Source: Chrysopilus asiliformis
Taxonomy: Eukaryota; Arthropoda; Insecta; Diptera; Rhagionidae
Length of the DNA stretch: 64,000 nt
NCBI GenBank assembly: GCA_964034945.1
Contig: OZ035963.1
Location: 36,084,361-36,148,360 of the forward strand
Direction of reading: 5' to 3'
Positions 55,069 through 64,000 of this stretch are shown here, piece after piece (positions within the stretch are counted from its first letter, which is position 1; every line of letters starts with the position of its first letter). Made by a program: the position numbers and the translations under genes. Below the pieces are notes generated by a model. The model did no database searches, was not told where the DNA came from, and was given only the letters and a program-made list of their open reading frames with translations.

Positions 55069-55307
55069 ATGTAAACCAGTGGTTCCCAAAGTGGTCCCTA
55101 CGGACCCCCAGGGGTCCCCGGGATCATTCAGGGGGTCCGTGGAAAATTAAAATTGATTTGGGGGTCCCTGAACAACGTCAGGGGGTCCGCGCAAGGTTTA
55201 ATATAAAATAAAAAAATTGGGACACATTTTTATTAATATGGAAGTTAAAATAAATAACAGAAGCTGTTGATTGCTTTTCCGTCTTCCTATTTGGTAGAAA
55301 ACGTAGA

Positions 55308-55451
55308 TTCAGTGCCGTTATGAGCCTCATCACAAAAAAAAGAAACCGACTAGAAATTAGTACTCGTGGGGATTTGCGGTTGCTACTCACAAACATTGAG
55401 CCGAACATAAATACACTCATAACATCCCACCAGGTCCATTCAAGTCATTAA
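55308..55451 (+). pseudogene. hAT transposase C-terminal (dimerisation) fragment
   Basis: The + strand frame reads FSAVMSLITKKRNRLEISTR and DLRLLLTNIEPNINTLI, ending HQVHSSH and TAA. It corresponds to the end of the hAT C-terminal dimerisation region of ZBED5/FAM200-like transposases. Only about 47 residues remain; everything upstream is deleted. Confidence 0.7.
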
Positions 55452-55547
55452 TTTTTTTTTGTATTTTAAAACAAGTTATAATTTCAATAAATACTTCTTC
55501 AACAAAATGTTTAATTTATATTTTATTTTTACGCCACCATTCAAGGC

Positions 55548-56276
55548 TAGGGATGCAACATCGTTCATAAAACCTCGATATATCGAAAATCGATGTTTTT
55601 TTTAGACGACATCGATGTCAAAAAACATCGTACTGAAAACATCGATACCTCCATGTTTTTCCGATGTTTTGAAAAAGTCAAATTTAATAAATAATTTAGC
55701 CTCCTGGCGGATGCTCTACTGTGGGTGGAGTGCACCCAGGTAGAATTAACACGGTTTTAATTCTTCTTATACGTCGAACCACCAAAAACCCGTTAGTTTT
55801 CAAGATATTCGCAAAAAACTATTTTTTTTTAAATACCGCCATATCTTCATAATGGATACAGAGTTCTAGTAAAAGACATAAATGTAGCAAATTTTATTGT
55901 CTCCAAGTTTTAAATACTACTGGAAATGGTTAAAACGAAATCGTAGTGTTCAAAAAGCCGCCGTTTTGGTTACTTCCGGTTAACGCATTTCCACATCAGG
56001 ACCAAACTTCTCTGTAAAATGTCATGGCTGTTGATACCAAAGGAAATTTCAACAAATCTTTAAGTAGAGTGGCTATAATAAATCTATCTAAAAACTAGTC
56101 TCTCTAATCCTAAAATTAGTTTCTCTACTAATTTTATGAAGAGTAATGTTCTAACATCGTGGATAACAACATCGATACCTCGATATATCGGCCTGTTCAA
56201 CATCGAGGTTAAAACTCAATATTTTTCAACGATACCTCGATGTTTTGCCAACATCGAGGTATCGTTAGCATTCCTA
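55548..56276. mobile_element. Nested hAT-like MITE, 8-bp target duplication with one mismatch
   Basis: Flanks TTCAAGGC (55540-55547) and TTCAAGAC (56277-56284) match at 7 of 8. Ends TAGGGATGC and GCATTCCTA are inverted with one mismatch. Subterminal CATCGATACCTCGATATATC-like motifs repeat at both sides. It sits inside the 55077-56431 element, so it inserted later. Confidence 0.75.
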
Positions 56277-56573
56277 TTCAAGACATCAAAGTTAAATTTG
56301 TAATTTTTCTATTATGCATTGTAGTTTTTCACCCAGGGTCCGTGGGCAAGTTTTGACTATGAAAAGGGGTCCGTGGGCAAGTTTTGACTATGAAAAGGAG
56401 TCCGTGGGTCAAAAGAGTTTGGGAACCACTGATGTAAACGATCATTTCTCCAGTTCTAATGGTTCGAATATTTTGTTCACATATCTTTAGAATATGGACG
56501 GACCATTTCGTAATCCAAACGGCACCCTTAAGAATTCGTATTGTCCCGAACGGGATTACAAAGAGATGTAAAC

Positions 56574-57010
56574 TTAACTGATTCCGGCTCCATATAAAAA
56601 CTTAACTGATTCCCGCTCCATATATAAACTTAACTGATTCCGGAATCCATTTTTCAAGTCTAGTAGAGTGAAATATTTCTTTCCATTCAGGCTATCTAAT
56701 AAATCGTCAATTAATGGAATAGGATAGTTGTCGCGCAACGTTTCTGTATTAAGGTCCCTATAATCAATACACATCTTGAGTTCATTATACTTTTTCTTGA
56801 TCAAAACTATGGGTGATGCGTACTCGGATTCATTTTTTTCTAATAGTTCATCAATTATCGTCTGTAACTTTTCTTTTTCGTAACATGACAACCAGCGGGG
56901 ATTATAATGAAATGGTTATCGTTTTTCAGTTGTAAGTTTCATCTCACATTTATGTTCTGGCTCTTTTGGTTTCTCTTGATCTAGATAATTTTTTCTAAAT
57001 ATTTCATTTA
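56574..57010 (-). pseudogene. Ty3/gypsy-type reverse-transcriptase fragment
   Basis: Minus-strand frame with NPRWLSCYEKEKLQ, SEYASPIVLIKKKYN, KMCIDYRDLNTETLRDNYPI and KYFTLLDLKNGFRN: the fingers region of a Ty3/gypsy RT. A further upstream piece (PEHKCEMKL) is separated by a stop. A 23-bp unit (ACTTAACTGATTCCGGCTCC) is repeated at 56573-56640 where the frame decays. It is a different family from the element at 11644-18350. Confidence 0.85.
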
Positions 57011-58064
57011 ACCCTTTCGTCCTTACTGGGACAATAGTTGCGTTTTTTTAATGTTCTAGAATACAGAACATTAAAAAACGATCCAGAGTAAGTGGGAAAT
57101 TTCATTGAGTTCGAATGGCAACTAACTTCACGTTGGTTACATCAGTAGGCCGTTACTGCTATATTTTCTTGATATAATCACGATTCGCTATCTCCCATGA
57201 TTAAAACTTTTTCGCTGTCGAACAGAACCAACAAACCACCAACACAAAATCCTCAATTGAGAATAAAATGTCAGATTTATTGCAGCATTGAAGTTAGCAG
57301 CATTTCATTACCTCTCAGTTTTTTTGTGTATAAAGTGCTTTATAACGACAAGGTTTTTTTTCCTATTGTAGCGATGTCTTGTGCCGTTTCACAGTAATAA
57401 CTACGATTGGTTGTTTTAAGTATGTAACGGTTACATAAAATCATATTCTTCACAAATTCTTCGGTTGGATGCACCGTCAAAAATTGATTTAGTGTTTTCC
57501 CACACAGCTTATTGGGACATACTCTCCCACAGTAAACCTTTATTGGGATGAATGTGCCCCAGAATAACGTAAAGATCAGGAATTTCTCGCATGTACCTAA
57601 CATGTTTTTTTTAATTTATTTTTCTTTATTTAGCACAAAAATGTTTGTAGACAAACCCCATTATTCAGAAAAACTCCGGGGGGAAAGGGTTGAAACTACT
57701 TGCACTGCGTTTTGCTTATCGATTTCTATTGTCATTAGAGCTTGGTATTCTTTCGCGAACATCTTTCTGTCTGGCTTCCCCAAACTATCTTCATAATTGA
57801 TTTTTGCACACGTAGATTCGAATTCCATCCCCGTCGCCAATTGTAATAGATTGAAACCACTTTATAACCGAATAGCCGAATAGAACAATACTTTATGGAA
57901 AGGTTTATAACCGAATAGAACAATGCTTTATGGAAATTTGATTTAAGATTTCTTGTATTAGAAACTCCAATTTCTTTATATTCATTCATTTTATTTATGA
58001 CAAATGTAACAATGTGAAAATAAATCTATAAATATGTACAGAAATCTAAATTAAAATTATTTCA
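57011..58064. other. Intergenic stretch and Rab21 3' region
   Basis: No gene recognised. An inverted pair GTTCTAGAATACAGAACATT is near 57050. A short direct repeat GTTTATAACCGAATAGAACA lies near 57858-57925. TTTATT at 57990-57995 is AATAAA on the minus strand, about 70 bases beyond the Rab21 stop. Confidence 0.5.
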
Positions 58065-61000
58065 TTAGCCTGAGCTACAGCATTTATATGGTGCACGTGC
58101 ACCTTCGACTTCTTGTTCATCAGAATCATCAACAACCAAAGTGTTTGTTCGTCTGAGAGAACCTGAACGTTTCAGAGAATTTTGTGATTCTTGCAGATTG
58201 TAATTTTCAATCATCTACAAAATAAATCAATTAAGTAATGTTTATAATTTTAAAGTAATCACAATTACCGTAGATGATAGTTCAAGAAATAATTCTTCTA
58301 TACCAACATTTGCTTTAGCTGATGTTTGGAAATGTTTAGCACCCACACTTTGAGAATAACTGTAAAAAATATAATACCAAGTCTTAAAAAATCTTACAAA
58401 ATATGTATATTTTTTTAATAGAAATAAACCAAAATTAAATTTTACTGTATTTAGCTTGCAATTGCAGGAATTATAACCTATTTACTCTTCAAAAATATAA
58501 GTTTTTAAAAAAGCTCGGAAATTAAATATAAATACAGGCAAATCTCGATTATTCGAACTAATGGTTGCAAGCGTAGTTCAAATAATCGCAACAAAAAAAT
58601 CTTCAAGCAACATATACTTAAGTAATCAAATACTGTCTTATTTCCTTATTTACCGATAACCGGTAATTTCCCAATTTCATTCACATATTGCGTAATTAAC
58701 AATTCTTAGAAATTTTTCATTTTTATTTTCAGTTTGATTTATTTGGGAGGCATTTATTTTAAAAAAGTTCATATAATAGAACATAAGCTCAAATAATAGG
58801 CAGTGAACAGTATATGTATATGTAAAAAAACGACATTAATTTAGTGCACTATTCTTAGGTAATTTGGCATTGCTGATTTCGAATCTGGAAATGGATTCAC
58901 GAAATCAGCTCTAGTTTTTGAAATGAGTGATATAAATACCAAAAAATGTATGATCCAAGCTTTATATCTCAAAAACCAAAGTGAAAATTTTGCCATAATA
59001 CCTTTCACATGTTGATTGATTGCATCATACCCGCCGTACACACGCGAGTATATCGGACAGGTTTGTATATCGTGTGTCCCTTTTTAGGCGTCCGATAATA
59101 CTGTTTAGATGTGGCGACAACGTTACCATTCCTATTTTTTTGTTGTACACACACACTGATAGTTAGATTAGCCTTATAATATCTTTTAAAAAACCACATG
59201 AAATCAGGCACGATGAGGATTCCTTATAATGTCGGTTATTTTAAATCCCTTCTCGAATACAGGTGGCTTAATGTAATGTCAAGACCACTTTACCCAGTAA
59301 TAATAGTTACTGCTTGGTGCTAACGACACCATCGAATTTTTTAAATCGAAGATAAAAAATTCACCCATTGTTCGCAGTTAATGTAAAATTCTACATGAAT
59401 TGCGAACAAATAGTCCACACATTTTTTTAGACTGGTCCTTCTGCTCGCTGTTAAATTTCAAGTGTTTTTTTTTACTATCCCCACAAGACGTGAAAAACAC
59501 TTTGTTGTTTTCTTTGTTTTTTGCTATAAAAACATAAGAAAAACTAAAAACCCCAGCAGCCAATCGTCAAATACTCTATATGAAGATGGACAAAATTCTG
59601 CCTTTATAAATTTTGCAATACGATGTGCCATTTTCGAGAAAAAGGAAAAGAATGTATTCCATTTGTATGAAGGCGGGAGAAAGGAGTGACTCAACTGGAT
59701 TTTGAAGTATGGATGAGTTATGTAAAATACTATTTTAAACATGTTTTACCTTTATACATTTTTCAATACGACTCAGGGTTTTCGAGAAAATTGCAAACAA
59801 AAAACTGTTCCGCTTGAATGGAGAAAGAAGGAAGAAATGGTCTGATTTTGCCCGTTCCATAACCTAATTTTGTTATTTACGAGAAACTCAACTGCAGAAA
59901 ATTTGAAAACTCTAGCTCAATCCCTTCGACAGTTTTGATGTTTGAAAGTTTTGATTTTGACGGACAGACAGATGGACGGACGGACCTGGAGAAATCAAAA
60001 TCTTTTGTCATCCCAAACACCCTGCTGTAGTTCATTTCTGTTACAAATTACAAAAAGTAATATTTAATCTAACATAATTCTATCTGAATCTCGTATAGAC
60101 AGTGGGATTTTCAGAACAGACAGACAATGAAATTTATATTTAGTTTCCTTATTTTTCATCGAAACTCTAAACTACAAATATATTTTTTTTACATTTTTGA
60201 GTGTTTAATAAATTTAATGTATACTAACTTTTGGCATGTATTATGTCGTAGGTGAGCGATATTTTTTTACAATTATAAGCTTTTGGGCTACAAAAATCTT
60301 CCATTTAGGCTCACCTGACAACCCTGCTCGTAACTTTAAAAAAGTATTCAAGATGATATAATTTTTCGCAAACATCTATATATTTAAAATTCTGTACATT
60401 TTGACGATCAATGTTATATCTTATTCTTACACTAATCTAGGCCATCAAAGCAAGCCTTAGTTAAATTTTCTCTATTTGTTACCTCATCTAGCGAAAACGG
60501 CTGTACGGATTTTAATAACACTGTACAGTTAAGTTAATGATCTATTGGAATTCAAAATAGGCTATACATTTTTTTAGAGACTGGTCCTACCCGCTGCTAT
60601 ACAAATTGAACAGTTCACATTTGCTTGAAAATACTGTAACATATAACTTAATTTCGAATGAATTACGATACTATTAGTACTGAGAGAACCAAGGGAGTGA
60701 AATAAAGGGAAAAGGACGGTTCTACTTAAAATTCGACGGAGAGAATCTTTATCAAATCCAGATAAACTTCAATCGTTTGAACAGTGGTTTTTTTTCGCAA
60801 AAAAATTTATTTTACAAACAACGTTATGCTAATATCAAAGCAACAACGACATGCTGAATTTCTAATTTTCTATATTCACCCGATATACAATGGACAATTT
60901 ATTTTAGAACTAATAAAATACATTTCTTATTTTTTCATCTGGTAACGCCACATGTCTCTCATTTTTGACACTATATTTCTTTCACTATTTTACATTAGGG

Positions 61001-61548
61001 GTAGTATTCACTTCACCTTACAAAACCGTCGTAAACTAGGCCAAAAGCTTGGCTTTTTTATACCCGTACTAGCTTGCATACCCGTTAATTTTTTTGTATA
61101 AAAAAATACGAAGAAAATTGTAAGGAACTTAAAAACTTTTGAGAAAATTCTTATCCTTGCAAAACTCACCGTTGCGAAATAGTCTAACACCAGATTCGTG
61201 ATCAGCGACCCCGAAAACCCCGTAACGCAATTTTTCCCCGGGAAAAATTGGGAAAATGATATTTTCGTTATCCTTACATGACCTTCCGTTTCGAATTTGG
61301 AAAATCTAACACCGGATTCGTGATCAGCGACCCCGAAAACCCCCGAGTGAAATTTTTCAGCCTCCTATTGAGCAGGATTCATGGCGAAAATCACGGTTTA
61401 AAAACACCCAAACCCCCTTTACCCCCTTAGCAGTAAAATTTCGGAAAACCCCCCCTTAGTGAGCGCCTACGTGATGGTTGGGACATACTGTGAAAGTTTA
61501 AAGTTCCTAGCTTCAGGGGTTTGAGCTGGGAGTCAATCAGATTAAACG

Positions 61549-61583
<35 letters not shown>

Positions 61584-63706
61584 TCAAACCAAAGGGTATA
61601 TTAAATTTGCCTTATCACACACAAAAATGAATTACACCAGTGTGTTTAGAATGATAAAAAAATTTAATTTTGCATGTCCGTCCGTTCGTCCGTCTGTCTG
61701 TGGCGCGAATTACGGGCGCACGGATTGAGCTAGAGACTTGAAATTTTACGCAGAGTCGTTTTTCGTAAAATACAAGGCTAAGTTCGTTAATGGGCAAAAA
61801 TGTAATATTAGATTCATGATCACCGACCACGAAAACGAACGAAAATGTTTTTTGCGAATATCTCAAAAACGGTGCATGTTATCAAAAAAATGCAAGAATA
61901 AAAGTTATTTACGGAATGATTCTACATAAAACTCCCATATATCAAAATGTGGTTGGAATAAATTTAAAAACATAACAAAAGCTATAATTACCAATCTGGC
62001 AATTATTGAAAACCCGTATGGTGATATTAGTATCAAAATTCGAACAGTTGTACCAAAATTCCACTTTGAAGTCAAACTTTCAATCGGATTTTGATGTATG
62101 GGAAATTTATTCCAATCGGATTTTGATGTATGGGAGTTTTATGTAGAATCATATCGTAAAGATGCACCGTTTTTGAGATATTCGCAAAAAACCTTTTCGT
62201 TCGTATGGGGGATACCCCCCTAATGGTCCATTTTTGCCCATTAACGAACGTAGCCTCGAATTTTACGAAAAACGGATCTGCGCAAAATTTCAAATCTGTA
62301 GCTCAATCCGTGCGCCCGCAATCCGCGCCACAGACAAACAGACATACGGACAGATGGACGGACGGACATGCAAAAATTAATTATTTTTATCATTCTAAAC
62401 ACACTGGTGTAATTCATTTTTGCGTGTGATGACGGGATCTTGGCGTTACAAACGGTAAGGCAAATTTAATATACCCTTTGGTTTCACCATACGGGTATAA
62501 AAATTAAAATCAAAAAATTAAATTTGGTTCTGTTCTGATGCGATATGACTGACGCGACTTCACACGTTCACACCAATCGATTGGGTGTCAGTTTGTTAGA
62601 AAAACTGATCTGCCAACGAATTTTTTCTTGGTTGCCCATCAGTCTTCTGATTTTACGTTCACACCAATCAGTTTCCCATCAGTTTCCCAAAAACTAATGG
62701 AAAACTGATAGATGTGGTCCATACTTTAACCGACTCTTGATTGTTACTACAGATATAACTTCTTCATTCTTTGTAACCCAGAAATTTCAGATTTTTCTAG
62801 TCAATTAGAATACCAACCTCTGGATATTTCAAGGTGATTCTTTTTCGGTTACAGGGGTTTTTTCTCATTTAATGAATATTGTTTGTTGTCTGTATTCTGT
62901 ACTCTAGTCTTATTTTTTTAGTTTTTTAGGGTAACATCATTGTGGACCAAATTTAAAGTAAATTGAATGAACTACAAATGCTTCATAAAAGACATTTCCA
63001 TCAGTTGAACCGTTTCGGAGATATAATTTCGAATTAAGAATTTATTGAAATTTGTTGGAATAGAAATCATACCTTTCAGCATCTTCTAAAGGCACATGTC
63101 TGCCATTTTCAAGATCAGTTTTGTTTCCGACTATGACCAAAACGATGTTGGATCCCAGCATTTTTTTGAGTTCCTTTACCCAGTTTTTGACCTAAAACAG
63201 TATAATGTCAGTTTGAAATAAATTGTATTATCTAACCTTTTGGAATGAATCTTCGTCAGTTATATCATAGACCAAAACTGCGCCATTAGATGAACGATAA
63301 TAAATTGGACCTAAAGCATGAAATCTGCAATTGAAGGGGTTTATTTAAAGTTCAAGCAATAAAGAAACATTTACCTCTCTTGACCGGCAGTGTCCCAAAT
63401 ATTTAAGTGCACGCGTTTGCCATTTAAAATAATTTTCTTTGTTAAGAAAGAAGCCTATAATTAAATTTGGAAAAGTGAAAATTGATAATAGAAGCCTTAG
63501 GAAAGCAAATGATAAAGTGGAAAATACAATCAAAGAGAGACAATTAACATCATATTTTATTTTATTCTGATATTTACCTGAAGTGTTGAGTTATGTTTTG
63601 TATTAAATTTATCTTCAACATAGCGTAAAACAATCGAAGTTTTTCCGACACACCCTTCACCTAACAGAACAATCTTGAAATTATACCCGTTTGATACGAT
63701 GCTCAT
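58065..63706 (-). CDS. Rab21: Rab21 homologue, small GTPase, 6 exons
   Basis: Membrane-traffic GTPase of early endosomes; the family controls endocytosis and integrin and lysosome traffic. Exons (minus strand): 63706-63578, 63454-63375, 63324-63237, 63191-63073, 58359-58269, 58214-58065; phases agree and the product is 218 aa, close to family length. The P-loop is LLGEGCVGKTS, followed by STLQ and ASFLTKKI. Switch II is WDTAGQERFHALGPIYY, then VYDITDEDSFQKVKNWVKEL, NKTDLE (guanine specificity), TSAKANVGIEELF, and a C-terminal CCSSG, the prenylated double-cysteine end typical of Rab21. The non-QE-type GEG P-loop is the normal Rab21 form. An in-frame upstream ATG (63790) exists, but the 63706 start fits the family better. 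Confidence 0.96.
61552..61960 (-). repeat. (TA)n run and INE/DINE-like dispersed repeat, copy 5
   Basis: A (TA)n run at about 61552-61580 precedes GGTCAAACCAAAGGGTATAT, TTGCATGTCCGTCCGTTCGT, CGCACGGATTGAGCTAGAG and TAAGTTCGTTAATGGGCA. The terminal palindrome is lost into the TA run. It is inverted relative to copy 6. Confidence 0.75.
62080..62503 (+). repeat. INE/DINE-like dispersed repeat, copy 6, most complete
   Basis: Starts with CAATCGGATTTTGATGTATG (a 27-base piece repeated twice), then TGCCCATTAACGAACGTAGC, TCAATCCGTGCGCCCGCAAT, GGACGGACGGACATGCAAAA, GATCTTGGCGTTACAAACGG and TATACCCTTTGGTTTCACCA ending ATACGGGTATA. Confidence 0.82.
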
Positions 63707-64000
63707 GTTTTTATTTTTGTATCCCAAGATTTGTAGCAATCCAAACACACTACATACTTTTCTTCTTAACACAGTATTAGGTTCGCTCAAATAATAAATC
63801 TATCGGTGCACATCAAAAAAATATCAACTCATTTGACATTCCTATTCGTTACCAGTGATGCCGATTCAGTCCAAATAACTTATAATACTATTATAAGGGA
63901 CATTGCTTCGCTTTTCCATACATTCGGACCGATCCAACATCTCTTCATTAAATAAACGTTTTTAAATAGATAGCTGTACATGACGCTTTTTCTGCCAAGC
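63707..64000 (-). promoter_or_regulatory. Rab21 5' flank, promoter region likely
   Basis: Non-coding sequence upstream of the Rab21 start, to the window end. No convincing TATA box at a fixed distance; ATAATACTATTATAAGG near 63885 is AT-rich and palindromic. No other gene on either strand. Confidence 0.35.

Larger units (their letters stand above)
55077..56431. mobile_element. hAT element remnant with exact 8-bp target duplication ATGTAAAC
   Basis: ATGTAAAC lies at 55069-55076 and 56432-56439. Ends are CAGTGGTTCCCAAA and TTTGGGAACCACTG. G-rich subterminal repeats (GGGGTCCGTGGGCAAGTTTT, twice near 56337-56400) lie inside the right end. The interior keeps the C-terminus of a hAT transposase and a nested smaller hAT-like element. 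Confidence 0.9.
58360..63072 (-). other. Rab21 intron 4
   Basis: 4.7-kb intron between the nucleotide-binding exons and the last two exons. It contains a degraded INE-like block at about 59830-60040 (GACGGACAGACAGATGGACG), repeats around 61200-61340 (two diverged copies of GGATTCGTGATCAGCGACCC), and two inverted INE-like copies from 61580. No other gene seen. Confidence 0.7.

Overview
The window is AT-rich eukaryotic DNA. It holds two recognisable host genes and a large amount of layered transposable-element sequence. The host genes are a 19-exon PGAP1 homologue (GPI inositol-deacylase, + strand, 39458-53535) and a 6-exon Rab21 homologue (small GTPase, - strand, 58065-63706). They are convergent, about 4.5 kb apart. 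Short introns (many 45-65 bp) with GTRAGT-like donors, a gypsy-group retroelement with a tRNA-Lys-type primer site, P-superfamily elements and INE/DINE-like repeats with TATACCC palindromic ends suggest an insect, most likely a dipteran. That assignment is inference; no species is claimed.

Layout. 1-680: antisense fragment of a non-LTR retrotransposon (end of ORF1 and the endonuclease). 695-2051: a ~120-bp minisatellite split by a TA-flanked element. 1856-12832: a ~5.5-kb head-to-tail duplication (copy 1 1856-7321, copy 2 7322-12832), each copy carrying a broken P-like/THAP9-like transposase on the - strand, nested inverted-repeat elements, and the LTR/leader of a gypsy-group element. 11644-18350: the rest of that gypsy element (gag, a T-TTT-TTA slip site, protease, RT with an internal deletion, RNase H), interrupted by a 5'-truncated LOA-type LINE that carries its own RT and RNase H. 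18375-25740: a patchwork of MITEs (three with TTA/TAA/TTT flanks typical of PIF/Harbinger), a THAP-bearing element and a possible BESS-motif gene. 25996-30237: an uninterrupted 1413-residue Rep-helicase of a Helitron. 30969-32437: a fold-back structure with a hAT-type zinc-finger exon. 34148-35850: a P-superfamily element with exact 32-bp terminal inverted repeats that encodes only THAP, coiled-coil and helix-turn-helix parts. 36635-38978: hairpin elements and a self-nested Harbinger-like pair.

39458-53535: PGAP1. Its introns hold a Harbinger-like element with a MADF gene, INE-like repeats, and a hAT-type insertion with a perfect 8-bp target duplication. 53990-57010: LINE, hAT-in-hAT and Ty3/gypsy remnants between the two genes. 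58065-64000: Rab21, whose 4.7-kb fourth intron holds more INE-like copies.

Most TE calls rest on protein motifs, terminal inverted repeats and target-site duplications read directly in the sequence. The host gene models are supported by exact phase agreement across every junction (PGAP1 1126 aa; Rab21 218 aa). All exon boundaries are hand-inferred from splice signals, without transcript evidence.
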